From Lichenibacterium ramalinae (GTDB lineage Bacteria; Pseudomonadota; Alphaproteobacteria; Rhizobiales; Beijerinckiaceae): 64,000 nt of DNA. The position numbers and the translations under genes were made by a program. The notes under the pieces are model-generated. The model did not search any database. It saw only the letters and a list, made by a program, of their open reading frames with translations, and was not told the origin of the DNA. Below, piece after piece: positions 47,065-55,842 of this stretch (positions are counted from its first letter, which is position 1; each line of letters starts with the position of its first letter). The stretch is from the NCBI RefSeq assembly GCF_004137085.1, contig NZ_QYBC01000022.1, positions 1-64,000 on the forward strand, read 5' to 3'.

Positions 47065-48177
47065 TCACGCCACCTTGGCGGCCTTGGCCTGATCGGCGAG
47101 GTAGCGGTCGCGGATGGCGGCGCCGGCCTCGTCGTAGACGAAGGGCAGGAAGGCGTAGCGGCGCCCCCGCGTCACGCGTGAGACGGCATGCAGGATGTTG
47201 GCGGGGAACACCACGGCCCAGCCCGGCGGCGCCTTGATGCCGCGCGAGTTGTATTCCGGAAAGCTCACAGCCCCGCCGTCGAAATCTGCATTGAGGTTGA
47301 TCGAGACGGCGAAACGGCGATGCGCCGTGACGGGCGAGGAATTGTCCCGGTGCGGCCGGAAGTGCCCCCCGTCTTCGGCGGCGTAGCACCCCACCATGTA
47401 GCGCTCCATGCGGGTGATCTTGAGAAAGAACAGCCGCTCGATCTCGGGCAGCACGCGCCGGGCGATCAGCCCCTGCAGGTGGCGGATCAGCCCCTGGTCC
47501 TCGACCGCGTAGTCCTTCCGGCTCTTGAACGACCGGTCGAACACCCCGACGCCGCCGCGCATCACGCCCGATTCGCCACCGCCGTTCCCGTCGTAGAGGC
47601 CGATGAGGTGGCGGCACAGGTCGGGGTCGAAGACGTTGGGCAGGACCAGCACGGGAGCCGGCACCTCGAATCCGGCGAAGCTGGCCGGCTGGGGCAGGCC
47701 GTCGAGGTGGTCGAAAAGGGCGTCGGCATCGCTCCCGTCCGCCGCAAAGGGGATGACTTTGGACACGTGGAGCGAGGGGTCGACGACCATCCAGAAGCGC
47801 CGGCGCAGCGCCGCGGCGTTGTCGCCGCCGAGCGGGGCCGCACCCAGAAGCTCCCCCACCGCGCCGTCGAGGTCCCACATGAAGCGCAGGCCCGGCATGG
47901 AATCGCGGAAGCGGCCCGACTCATGGTCGGCAGCGTCCGAGCCGACGAGGAACACGGACGCGCGCGCGTCGTCGAACCGCGCCCGCCCGCGCCCCTCCAC
48001 GGCCGCCACCGCGCGGCGCCCGACCGCGTCGTCGGCCCCGTAGAAGCCGAACACCAACGTGCGGCCCGCCATGGCGTCGGGCGCGAACTGGATACCTTGG
48101 CAGAGCTGGCGGAAGCGAGGCAGAGGATCGCCGGGCAAGACGTTCTTGTAGGCCGTCGGCCGCTCGGTGTCGCTCAT
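47065..48177 (-). CDS. Redoxin/2-oxoglutarate-Fe(II) oxygenase fusion
   Basis: 370 residues. Residues ~10-165 have the thioredoxin/AhpC-like fold (VLPGDPLPRF, RTLVFGFYGADD, RFWMVVDPSLHVSKV) but lack the peroxidatic Cys motif, so this part may be structural. Residues ~175-350 are a prolyl-4-hydroxylase-type 2OG-Fe(II) dioxygenase: iron ligands His276 and Asp278 in HFRPHRDN, His330 in ANILHAV, and Arg340 as 2-oxoglutarate anchor. An active hydroxylase is expected. It lies between a GT4 gene and the type I exporter genes, downstream of the RTX gene. The target could be a protein side chain or a sugar; unknown. Confidence 0.85.
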   Translation of the reverse strand: MSDTERPTAYKNVLPGDPLPRFRQLCQGIQFAPDAMAGRTLVFGFYGADDAVGRRAVAAVEGRGRARFDDARASVFLVGSDAADHESGRFRDSMPGLRFMWDLDGAVGELLGAAPLGGDNAAALRRRFWMVVDPSLHVSKVIPFAADGSDADALFDHLDGLPQPASFAGFEVPAPVLVLPNVFDPDLCRHLIGLYDGNGGGESGVMRGGVGVFDRSFKSRKDYAVEDQGLIRHLQGLIARRVLPEIERLFFLKITRMERYMVGCYAAEDGGHFRPHRDNSSPVTAHRRFAVSINLNADFDGGAVSFPEYNSRGIKAPPGWAVVFPANILHAVSRVTRGRRYAFLPFVYDEAGAAIRDRYLADQAKAAKVA

Positions 48178-48224
48178 ACTGTCCTCCCCGGTCGCCGTCC
48201 TTTATCGACTGAGCAGATCCTCAG

Positions 48225-49907
48225 TCAATCGCTCGCCTCGCTCCAGGCGGCAGGCAGCCGACCGCCCGACGCGTCGACCACGCCGACCTTGGCGAGCCAC
48301 AGGACGGCACGGACGAGCGCCGCGTGGCGCAGGCCGGGAAGCGCCGCCGCGAGGGCGCCCACGGTGGTCCAATCTTCCGACAGATGCACCAGGACGTCGC
48401 CGAGCGTGCTTTCGGCCGGCACCCCCGCAGTGGCGAAGGACACAGAGGCCAAGGCGCGCCGCTCCAGGGCGTCGGCGAGGACGAGGCCGGGCCGCAGACG
48501 CAGGCGGGTTCCGCCTGCCGCGAGCGCGCTGGGGAAGGAACGGTACAGCGAGAACGGGTCCGGCCGGTCCGGGCGGCCGATGCGGCTCCCCTCCCCCGGC
48601 ACGGCGGGGTCGGCGCGCCGCCGCTCCGCCAACTCTTCCCACAATGCCTCGTAGCGGCGGAACACAAGCGTCCAGTCGAAGGTGTCCCGCACCCGCCGGC
48701 GCCCGGCGTCGCCCATGCGGCGGCGCAGGGCCGGCGACAGCACCAGCCTCCGATAGGCCTCGGCGGCGGCGCCGACGTCGACGGCGGTGAGCTGGGCGAC
48801 GTTGCCGATGAAGCGGTCGTAGTCGTCGAGCGACGATTCGTGGCGATCGATCAGGTCGATGCCGCAGCCCGCCGGCGGCGCCAGCGTGGGCACGCGGAAC
48901 CCGTCCACGCCGTCCCGCACCGTGTCCTTGTAGCCATTCCAGTCGCTGACGACGACCGGCAGGCCGGCCGCCATCGCCTCGACGGGAGTCAGGCCGAAGG
49001 TTTCCTGGATGTTGTCGCTGAGCGAGGTGAAGATGTCGGCCGCCGCCCAGGCGATGCCCTGATTGCCGCCCTTCGCCCCGTCGAGGTGAACCAGCCGCAC
49101 CGAGGGGGCGAAGCGCGCAGCCTCGCGGGCGAAGGCGTCCCCGACCGCGGCATGGGCATATTGCCCGAACAGCAGCAGGTGCACCGGGTGCGGGCTCGCC
49201 TGGGCGGCGGCCTCCAGCCCGAGGAACATCGGCAACGGGTGGGCCTTTCCGTGAAAGGTGAGGCGGCCGGCGAAGAGCACCGCCACGTCATCGGGGCCCA
49301 GCCCCACGGCGACCCGCGCCGCCGCACGCTCGTCCGCCGTGAAGGCGAAGTCCTCGGGGTGGACGCCGAGCGGGATCATCGGCAGCTGCGGCAGGGTGAA
49401 GCGCGTGGCGCCGACCGCGTCGCGCAGCGATTCCATCTCGGCCTCGATGACATGGCGGTACACGTCCCGCGCCACGGTGGAGGTGCAGATCACCGCATCC
49501 CACGGGTAGAGCGGTGCCCGCACGATGGAGGCCACCGCCGTCATGGCGTTGAGCGAGGACAGCGAATGGGTGACGCCGCATAGGCTCCAGCCGCGGGCTT
49601 GGCCGTGCTGGCGGCGGTTCCAAGCGTCGGACTGGATGCCGGGGTCGGCGCGGTAGAGCAGACCGGCCTCGGCGAGCCTGCCCGGCGCGTCCCAGCCGAT
49701 GAAACGCAGCTCCGGTGGCGTGGCCGTGATGGCGGTGACGTCGTCGGCGAAGGTCTGGGCGAGGCCGCGATGCGCCGCGTAGCAGTAGATGCGCTCGGGC
49801 CTGGCCTTCAGGGCGGCGCGGAGAAAGCCCACCCCGGCAGACTGCCGGCCCATCAGCTTGGTGCGAGTGTCGAACACGCCGGGGGCGTAGGTGGCGGCGA
49901 ACTGCAT
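48225..49907 (-). CDS. Glycosyltransferase family 4 protein
   Basis: 560 residues. A Rossmann-type GT4 core occupies residues ~1-430: N-terminal acceptor half with GVTHSLSSLNAM, donor half with VLFAGRLTFHGKAHPLPMFLG and the E-x7-E motif in ETFGLTPVEAMAAGLPVV. The last ~120 residues are an extra alpha-helical domain ending in ALVRAVLWLAKVGVVDASGG, which looks like a small winged-helix-type fold and has no name I know. The ATG before QFAATYAP is preferred over one 12 codons earlier. It is separated from the RTX gene by a strong intrinsic terminator, so it probably has its own transcription or is read through. Confidence 0.83.
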   Translation of the reverse strand: MQFAATYAPGVFDTRTKLMGRQSAGVGFLRAALKARPERIYCYAAHRGLAQTFADDVTAITATPPELRFIGWDAPGRLAEAGLLYRADPGIQSDAWNRRQHGQARGWSLCGVTHSLSSLNAMTAVASIVRAPLYPWDAVICTSTVARDVYRHVIEAEMESLRDAVGATRFTLPQLPMIPLGVHPEDFAFTADERAAARVAVGLGPDDVAVLFAGRLTFHGKAHPLPMFLGLEAAAQASPHPVHLLLFGQYAHAAVGDAFAREAARFAPSVRLVHLDGAKGGNQGIAWAAADIFTSLSDNIQETFGLTPVEAMAAGLPVVVSDWNGYKDTVRDGVDGFRVPTLAPPAGCGIDLIDRHESSLDDYDRFIGNVAQLTAVDVGAAAEAYRRLVLSPALRRRMGDAGRRRVRDTFDWTLVFRRYEALWEELAERRRADPAVPGEGSRIGRPDRPDPFSLYRSFPSALAAGGTRLRLRPGLVLADALERRALASVSFATAGVPAESTLGDVLVHLSEDWTTVGALAAALPGLRHAALVRAVLWLAKVGVVDASGGRLPAAWSEASD

Positions 49908-49943
49908 CGGCGTCCCGTCAGGTCTCCGCCGGGCGGCGGACAT

Positions 49944-49978
49944 AAAAAGGGCGGGGGACCGTTTCCGGCCCCCCGCCC
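49944..49978 (-). terminator. Intrinsic terminator of the RTX gene
   Basis: A 9-bp stem (GGGCGGGGG 49949-49957 with CCCCCGCCC 49970-49978) is followed, on the minus strand, by five T (49948-49944). It begins about 30 bases after the RTX stop. Confidence 0.85.
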
Positions 49979-50010
49979 CGTCTAGCTCGACTTCAGGCTG
50001 ATCGAAAGGA

Positions 50011-51633
50011 TCAGATGAAGTCGTTCTTGGTCAGGCTGCTGGTGTTCTTGATGTCGATGAGGACGTCAGTGCCAGCCGTAAAGCCGTCTCTGGCGAAGTC
50101 ATTGACGAGATAGTAGTCCGAACCGGACTTGAACACGGCGGCATTCGCCCCCTGAGCGCTGGCACCCAAGATCGCGGAAGCTGCCTGAGCCTGCAGGTTT
50201 CCACCGGTCACGGTACCGAACAGCGCGACGTTGCTGGCCGTGAAGTCACCCGTACCGACAGAACCTGCGGTCGAGTTCAGGGCGAACTTGTCCGTGCCGC
50301 TGACGAAATCGTTGATGACGTCGAGGCCGGAGGAGATCCCGCTGCTGACGCTGCTAGTGGCGTTCACACCCCCGAAGCCGAAGATGTCGTTACCCGCCCC
50401 GCCGGTGATCGACGTGTTGGCGACTGCACCCGAAAGGATGTTGTCGTTGCCCGAACCACCGTAGATCAGCGCCGAAGACACGCTGGTGGTGAGCCCGCTG
50501 GCGTCGATCAGGTTGTTGCCATCACCGTTGCCGGCCGCGTCGACAGAAGTGTTGCCGCCGAAGATCGTGTCGGTTCCAGCGACACCGAGCACGGAAATCG
50601 AGTTGTTGCCCTCGTTCCCATAGATGACAGAGCCCACCGAGGTGGTTGCGCTGCCGTAGGTGATGGTGTCGTTGCCCATGCCGCCGACGAGCGTGTCGGT
50701 CCCGACCGAGGTCGCGAGGGTGTCGACGATGAGGTCGTTGCCCTGGTTGCCGTAGATCAGGTCGCTGGCAGTCGCACCGACGGAGATGACGTCGTTGCCC
50801 TGGCCGCCGGCCAGCGTGTCCGAACCAACGGAGGCCTGCAGAGCCGCATTGATCGTGTCGTCGCCGTAGTTGCCGAGAATGAAATCATTGCCGGCCGTAC
50901 CCGTGCCGACGACGATCAGATCGTTGCCGTCCATGGTCGAGTCGATCGAAGCGATGCCGGTACCGCCGAGGATCGTGTTGTTCCCGCCGACGATGGAGAT
51001 GGAATCGCTGCCCTCGCCACCGACCAGGAAGTCGTTGCCGGAGACCGACGCGGAGATCACGTCGTTGCCCATGCCACCGTAGGCGGTCACGGCACCGGCA
51101 CCGCCGATGGAGATGATGTCGTTACCCTGGTTGCCCAGGATGATGGCGGAGGCACCACCGATCGAGATGAAATCGTTACCCTGACCGCCGACCAGCGTGT
51201 CGAGCGCCGACGAGGAGCCACCGACGCCGCCGAAGCCGCCTGCACCGGCCGTGCTGGAGCCGATAATCGTGTCATCGCCATAGTTGCCGAGGATGAGGTC
51301 AGCACCCGTGTCGTTGGCGACGTTGATGAAGTCGGCGCCGTCCAGCGAGACGTCGATGGCGGCGTTGCCCGTGCCACCGGCGATCGTGTTGCCGCTGGTG
51401 TCACCCAGGCCAACGATGGTGTCTGCACCCTCGCTGCCGAAGACCGTGTTCACGCCGGCGGCGCCGCCGCCGAAGACGATGCTGTCGTTGCCCTGGCCAC
51501 CGTAGATGATGTCCGCACCGCCGTTGCCGACGATCGTGTCATTGCCACCCTGGCCGAGGAGGGTGTCATTGCCGGTCGAGCCGTTGACGGAACCGTTACC
51601 CGGACCGTCCTGAATGAAAGTACCCGTCGCCAT
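50011..51633 (-). CDS. RTX-repeat protein, likely type I secreted
   Basis: 540 residues made almost entirely of Ca-binding RTX nonapeptides (GGxGNDxIx: GGQGNDSIV, GGQGNDFIS, GNQGNDIIS, GGMGNDVIS and many more), residues ~15-420. The C-terminal ~120 residues are a repeat-free secretion region ending SLTKNDFI, typical for type I substrates. It has one Pro and no Cys, and is rich in Gly, Asp, Ser, Thr. No enzymatic domain is present, so it is probably a structural surface, matrix or S-layer-like protein that folds outside the cell on binding calcium. The exporter genes lie downstream on the same strand. Start: ATG at 51633 with GGGAG ~9 bases upstream; another ATG three codons earlier has the same site too close. 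Confidence 0.9.
   Translation of the reverse strand: MATGTFIQDGPGNGSVNGSTGNDTLLGQGGNDTIVGNGGADIIYGGQGNDSIVFGGGAAGVNTVFGSEGADTIVGLGDTSGNTIAGGTGNAAIDVSLDGADFINVANDTGADLILGNYGDDTIIGSSTAGAGGFGGVGGSSSALDTLVGGQGNDFISIGGASAIILGNQGNDIISIGGAGAVTAYGGMGNDVISASVSGNDFLVGGEGSDSISIVGGNNTILGGTGIASIDSTMDGNDLIVVGTGTAGNDFILGNYGDDTINAALQASVGSDTLAGGQGNDVISVGATASDLIYGNQGNDLIVDTLATSVGTDTLVGGMGNDTITYGSATTSVGSVIYGNEGNNSISVLGVAGTDTIFGGNTSVDAAGNGDGNNLIDASGLTTSVSSALIYGGSGNDNILSGAVANTSITGGAGNDIFGFGGVNATSSVSSGISSGLDVINDFVSGTDKFALNSTAGSVGTGDFTASNVALFGTVTGGNLQAQAASAILGASAQGANAAVFKSGSDYYLVNDFARDGFTAGTDVLIDIKNTSSLTKNDFI
50622..51438 (-). repeat. ~135-residue supra-repeat in the RTX gene
   Basis: Protein residues ~66-203 and ~204-337 align as a tandem duplication (shared order: G-E-G-x-D-[TS]-I, GGTGxAxID, LGNYGDDTI, DTLxGGQGND, GNQGND, GGMGND). 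A third, degenerate copy starts near residue 338. Confidence 0.75.
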
Positions 51634-52005
51634 AAATTTCATCTCCCGATGGTTGCACGCAGAGCGTCAGGGGTCGCTGGTCCGCGGCGCCGTCTACAGT
51701 TGGCAACCAGCCCCTTGCGGGACAGCCTCCTGAGATCGGATCGTTCGTACCCGAGGCCTCAAAAACCCGCAAGCGGTATGTGTCGGGACGGTGTTTCGCC
51801 GTTCGATTGTGGTCCTGCCGCAACAGCTCGGTGACAGGTTGCCTTCCTGCGAAGCCGTCCGCCAGCTCTGGACAGCCATTTTCGCCGGTGACAAAGTGTT
51901 GAGGACGTTCGGCGTCGTGCCGTGACGAATCAGCCGCTCGACTCGGGAACTGATCATTCGAATGACTCGTGTCATCTGTCTAGCAAACGCGGGACAGCTC
52001 GCGCC
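51634..52005. other. Divergent gap between RTX gene and CDP-sugar operon
   Basis: About 370 bases that must hold the promoters of both the RTX gene and the + strand operon. It is less GC-rich than the coding DNA around it. I cannot pick out convincing -35/-10 pairs, repeats or a small gene. Confidence 0.45.
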
Positions 52006-52758
52006 GTGAACGAGGCGCTGTTGCGGCGCACGGTGCCGGTGGTCGTCAATTCGTACAACCAGCCCACGTACCTGTTGCGCATGGTCGCGAGGTTGATCGC
52101 GGCCGATTTCCGCGATATCTGGATCGTCGATCAGGCCAGCACGACGCCGGAGACGCACCAAGCGCTCGCCCTGCTCGAAAGCTCCAGCCGTTGCCGCATC
52201 TACCGCCTGCGGGAGAACGCGGGGCCGCACTGGTTCTTCCGGTCAGACCTGTTCCGGCTCGTCGGCTCCGTGTTCGTTTACACGGACGCCGACCTCGATT
52301 TTCCGCATCCATTCCCTCCGGATTTCCTGTCTCGCCTGCTTGTGCTGACGCAGCGCTACAAGGTCGGCAAGGCCGGCTGCGCGCTGGACCTCAGCGACGC
52401 GGACCTCTTCGTCGAACGGATTTCGAACTTCCAGGGGCGCGACTACACGATCGCGCAGTGGGAGGAGCGGTTCTGGGCGCAGGCCGTCGAGCCCGACGTC
52501 TACCCGGCCATCCTCGACACCACCTTCGCTCTTTACAACAAGGCACATTTCCAGGTCGGGGACAGCTTCGCACGCGCGCCCTTCCTGCAGGCGGTCCGGG
52601 TCGGGGGCGCGTGGACGGCAAAGCATCTGCCCTGGTATCGCGACAAGCGCGTGCCGGCCGACGAGTGGGCCGCCTATGAGGCGTCCACGAAGCATTCGCA
52701 CTGGTTCAATTCGGCCCGGGAGGCTCAGCCCGCTCCGGCACAGACGGAAGCCCTATGA
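52006..52758 (+). CDS. Glycosyltransferase-like (GT-A fold) protein
   Basis: 250 residues. The start VPVVVNSYNQPTYLLRMVARL resembles a GT2 N-terminus, with IWIVDQASTTPET for the strand-helix that follows and a D-x-D-like VYTDADLDFPHPF as metal site. It lacks the usual late GT2 blocks and is short, so activity is likely but family details are uncertain. Start: GTG at 52006 is chosen because the 28 in-frame codons before it have much lower third-position GC (about 15 of 27) than neighbouring genes; the GTG at 51922 is the alternative. Its stop overlaps the ATG of rfbF (ATGA), so it heads a translationally coupled operon. Confidence 0.72.
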   Translation: MNEALLRRTVPVVVNSYNQPTYLLRMVARLIAADFRDIWIVDQASTTPETHQALALLESSSRCRIYRLRENAGPHWFFRSDLFRLVGSVFVYTDADLDFPHPFPPDFLSRLLVLTQRYKVGKAGCALDLSDADLFVERISNFQGRDYTIAQWEERFWAQAVEPDVYPAILDTTFALYNKAHFQVGDSFARAPFLQAVRVGGAWTAKHLPWYRDKRVPADEWAAYEASTKHSHWFNSAREAQPAPAQTEAL

Positions 52759-53528
52759 AGGTCGTTATCCTGGCCGGCGGGCTCGGAACACGCATCTCGG
52801 AGGAAAGCCACCTCCGTCCGAAGCCCATGATCGAGGTGGGGGGCCACCCGATCCTGTGGCACATCATGAAGCACTTCTCGCACTATGGGCACCACGACTT
52901 CGTGATCTGCCTCGGCTACCGAGGCTATTTCATCAAGGAATATTTCGCGAACTACGTGCTGCACAATTCGGACCTGACGGTCGACCTGCGGAGCGGCAGC
53001 CTCGAGTTCCAGTCGAACGTGCGCGAACCGTGGCGCGTGACGCTGATCGACACCGGCGACGGCACGATGACGGGCGGGCGGTTGAAGCGGATCAGGCCGC
53101 ACCTTCCGGCCGACGAACCCTTCTTCTGCACCTACGGGGACGGCGTCTCGGATGTCGATCTCGACCAACTCGCCGCCTTCCACCGCGTCCACGGCCGGGA
53201 CGCGACGATCACCGCGGTCGTGCCGCCGGGACGCTACGGCGCGCTCGATATCGCCGACGGCGTCGTCAGGCGCTTCGTCGAGAAGCCGCCGGGCGACGAG
53301 GGCACGATCAGCGGGGGGTTCTTCGTGCTGAACCCGGCGGTGCTGGACCGCATCGCCGGCGACGAGACCTCCTTCGAGGCCCAACCCTTGGAATCCCTGG
53401 CGCGGGACGGCCAGCTCATGGCCTATCGCCATTCCGGCTTCTGGGCCGCCATGGACACGCTGCGGGACAAGAAGCACCTCGAAGACCTTTGGTCGACCGG
53501 CCACGCTCCCTGGCGGACCTGGGCGTGA
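52755..53528 (+). CDS. rfbF: Glucose-1-phosphate cytidylyltransferase
   Basis: Makes CDP-glucose from glucose-1-phosphate and CTP, the first committed step for CDP-linked 6-deoxy sugars. 257 residues, the normal length. Nucleotide loop VVILAGGLGTRISEES and KPMIEVGG are the enzyme's signature; CTYGDGVSDVD carries the catalytic metal Asp, and GGFFVLNPAVLD and GFWAAMDTLRDKK complete the fold. Coupled by 4-base overlaps to the genes on both sides. Confidence 0.95.
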   Translation: MKVVILAGGLGTRISEESHLRPKPMIEVGGHPILWHIMKHFSHYGHHDFVICLGYRGYFIKEYFANYVLHNSDLTVDLRSGSLEFQSNVREPWRVTLIDTGDGTMTGGRLKRIRPHLPADEPFFCTYGDGVSDVDLDQLAAFHRVHGRDATITAVVPPGRYGALDIADGVVRRFVEKPPGDEGTISGGFFVLNPAVLDRIAGDETSFEAQPLESLARDGQLMAYRHSGFWAAMDTLRDKKHLEDLWSTGHAPWRTWA

Positions 53529-54607
53529 CGGCGCGACGGGAATCAGCCGTGCCCGACGCGGCCTTCTGGTCCGGCCGCCGGGTGCTGATGACCGGCCATA
53601 CAGGCTTCAAGGGCTCCTGGGCCGCCCTGTGGCTGGGCAAGCTCGGCGCACATGTCACGGGTCTGGCCTTGGCTCCCGATCGGCCGGATGCGCTGTTCCA
53701 CCTGGCCCGCGTCGATACGGGCGTCGTGTCCCAGGTCGTCGACCTGCGGGATCGCCAGGCGGTGGCGGGCGTGGTGTCTGAAGGCGCCTTCGACATCGTT
53801 CTCCACCTCGCCGCCCAGCCCATCGTGCGCGCCTCGCTGGTCGATCCGATTGGTACGTTCGCCACCAACATCATGGGCACGGCGCATCTGCTCGACGCCC
53901 TCCGCGGGCACGCCTCGCTCCGCGTCGCCCTGGTGATCACCACCGACAAGGTCTACGCCAACGGTGAAGGCGGGCGAAGTTTCGTGGAATCGGACCCGCT
54001 CGGCGGCAAGGATCCCTATTCGGCTTCCAAAGCGGCGGTCGAGGTCGTCACGGCGAGTTTCGCGCGCAGCTATTTCGACCGGACGGGCGTGAGGCTGGCC
54101 ACGGCGCGGGGAGGCAATGTCATCGGCGGTGGCGACGTGTCGCCGGACCGGTTGGTCTCCGACCTCATCCGTGCGGTAGCGGCCGGCGAGGTGCCACGCC
54201 TGCGTCACCCGGAGGCGACCCGCCCCTGGCAGCACGTGATGGACTGCATCGCGGGCTATCTCGTCTATGCCGAGCGGCTGTGCGGGAGAGACGACCTGCC
54301 TCGGGCCCTGAACTTCGGACCTCGGCCGGGCAGCCCTCCCGTGAGCGTCGGCGCCGTCGCCGATGCCGCGCTGAGATCGGCGGGTTGGTCGGGGGGCTGG
54401 ATCCACGAACCCGATCCGGCCTCGATCGAGGCCGGCACGCTGTCGATCGACGCCGGCCTCGCTCGCGATGCCATAGGTTTCGAGAGCATGCTCGGCTGCG
54501 CGGAAGCAGTGGAGTTGACGATGCGTTGGCACGCGGAGGTGCGCGCCGGGCGTGACGCCCGAGCCGTCACCCTCGCCCAGATCGAGAGCTACGAAGGCCG
54601 CCGATGA
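53525..54607 (+). CDS. rfbG: CDP-glucose 4,6-dehydratase
   Basis: Extended SDR enzyme turning CDP-glucose into CDP-4-keto-6-deoxyglucose, the branch intermediate for CDP-deoxysugars. 360 residues. NAD-binding motif TGHTGFKGSW, LHLAAQPIVRAS, active-site Tyr-Lys in PYSASKAAVEV and the family block RPWQHVMDCIAGYL are present. The GTG at 53525 overlaps the rfbF stop (GTGA); a GTG at 53549 is an alternative start. A larger open frame upstream is not coding. Confidence 0.94.
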   Translation: MTARRESAVPDAAFWSGRRVLMTGHTGFKGSWAALWLGKLGAHVTGLALAPDRPDALFHLARVDTGVVSQVVDLRDRQAVAGVVSEGAFDIVLHLAAQPIVRASLVDPIGTFATNIMGTAHLLDALRGHASLRVALVITTDKVYANGEGGRSFVESDPLGGKDPYSASKAAVEVVTASFARSYFDRTGVRLATARGGNVIGGGDVSPDRLVSDLIRAVAAGEVPRLRHPEATRPWQHVMDCIAGYLVYAERLCGRDDLPRALNFGPRPGSPPVSVGAVADAALRSAGWSGGWIHEPDPASIEAGTLSIDAGLARDAIGFESMLGCAEAVELTMRWHAEVRAGRDARAVTLAQIESYEGRR

Positions 54608-55842
54608 CTGAACCCGCCTGCCGCTTCTGCCGGGCGCCGCTCGGCCTCCCCGTGCTGGACCTCGGCAGCCAACCCCTGTCCAACGCCTACCTGTCCCCGG
54701 CCGATCTGGCGGCTGGGCGGGAGCGAAGCTTCCCGCTGCGCCTCCGCGTGTGTGCCTGCTGCCTCCTGGTGCAGGTCGATGATTCGGTGCCGCCCAAGGC
54801 CATCTTCGACGGCGACTACGCCTACTTCTCCTCCTTCTCCGAGTCTTGGCTGGCTCACTGCCGGCGCTATGCCGCGGACAGCGTCGCGCGCTTCGGGCTC
54901 GGCCCGACCTCTCAGGTGCTGGAGGTGGCCAGCAACGACGGCTACCTGCTCCAATTCTTCGCCGACGCGGGCGTCCCCGTGCTGGGCATCGAGCCGACCG
55001 CCAACACGGCGGCGGTCGCGCAGGCCAAGGGCGTGCCGACGGAGGTGCGGTTCTTCGACGAAGCGACGGGACGCGATCTCGCGGCGCGCGGCTTCGCGGC
55101 GGATCTCGTCCACGGCGCCAACGTGCTCGCCCATGTCCCCGATATTCGCGGCTTCGTGGCAGGGTTTCCGCACGTCCTGAAAGCCGACGGCACGCTGACC
55201 CTGGAGTTCCCACACCTCCTCTGCATGATCGAGCGCGTGCAGTTCGACACCATCTACCATGAGCACTTCTCCTACCTGTCGCTGCTGGTGGTGGAAGCGG
55301 TGCTCGGCACGGCCGGCCTGCGGGTCTACGACGTGGAGCGATTGCAGACTCACGGCGGCTCGCTGCGGCTATTCTGCTGCCATGTCGAGGCGCCTTTTAT
55401 CGAAGCTCAGGCCGTGGATCGGCTCCGCCTGGCGGAGCGGGAGGCGGGGCTCGCTGATGTCGCGACATACACCACTTTCGCCGCCAGGGTCGACGACGTC
55501 CGGCGCGCATTCGTGACGTTCCTCGACGACGCGCGACGGGATGGCCTTCGGGTCGCCGCTTACGGCGCCGCGGCCAAGGGCAACACCTTCCTGAACTCCT
55601 GCGGCACGACGGCCGAGGATGTGGTGTGCGTCTTCGACCGGAGCCCTCACAAGCAGGGCAAGCTGCTGCCGGGCAGCCATGTCCCCGTACTGGACCCAGC
55701 CAAAGCCTCCGAGGTGCGCCCCGACCTGCTGCTGATCCTGCCGTGGAACCTGCGGACGGAGATCATGCGGCAGATGGACGATGTGCGCCGATGGGGGTGC
55801 CGTTTCGTCACGGTGGCGCCGGAGGTGGAGGTGACGGCGTGA
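54604..55842 (+). CDS. Nucleotide-sugar C-methyltransferase
   Basis: 412 residues in the three-part layout of TylC3/NovU-type sugar C-methyltransferases: an N-terminal zinc-binding domain with Cys6, Cys9, Cys50 and Cys53 (ACRFC and RVCACC), a SAM-dependent methyltransferase core (VLEVASNDGYLLQFF as the SAM loop, DTIYHEHFSYLS with the catalytic His region), and a C-terminal domain (AYGAAAKGNTFLNSCG, VFDRSPHKQGKLLPG). These enzymes methylate C-3 of 4-keto-6-deoxy NDP-sugars, so the substrate here is most likely the RfbG product. Overlaps rfbG by ATGA and the next gene by GTGA. Confidence 0.9.
   Translation: MTEPACRFCRAPLGLPVLDLGSQPLSNAYLSPADLAAGRERSFPLRLRVCACCLLVQVDDSVPPKAIFDGDYAYFSSFSESWLAHCRRYAADSVARFGLGPTSQVLEVASNDGYLLQFFADAGVPVLGIEPTANTAAVAQAKGVPTEVRFFDEATGRDLAARGFAADLVHGANVLAHVPDIRGFVAGFPHVLKADGTLTLEFPHLLCMIERVQFDTIYHEHFSYLSLLVVEAVLGTAGLRVYDVERLQTHGGSLRLFCCHVEAPFIEAQAVDRLRLAEREAGLADVATYTTFAARVDDVRRAFVTFLDDARRDGLRVAAYGAAAKGNTFLNSCGTTAEDVVCVFDRSPHKQGKLLPGSHVPVLDPAKASEVRPDLLLILPWNLRTEIMRQMDDVRRWGCRFVTVAPEVEVTA

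Noticed and set aside
44744-47092. A 782-codon + strand open frame opposite the ABC transporter
   Set aside because: His/Asp/Arg-rich mirror of the transporter coding sequence; no domain.
48207-48226. Seven-bp hairpin (GACTGAG/CTCAGTC) between the GT4 and oxygenase genes as a terminator
   Set aside because: Weak stem, no T-run; the two genes are likely co-transcribed.
50011-51642. CRISPR-like periodicity
   Set aside because: The regular pattern is the RTX coding repeat (27-base period), with no separate spacers.
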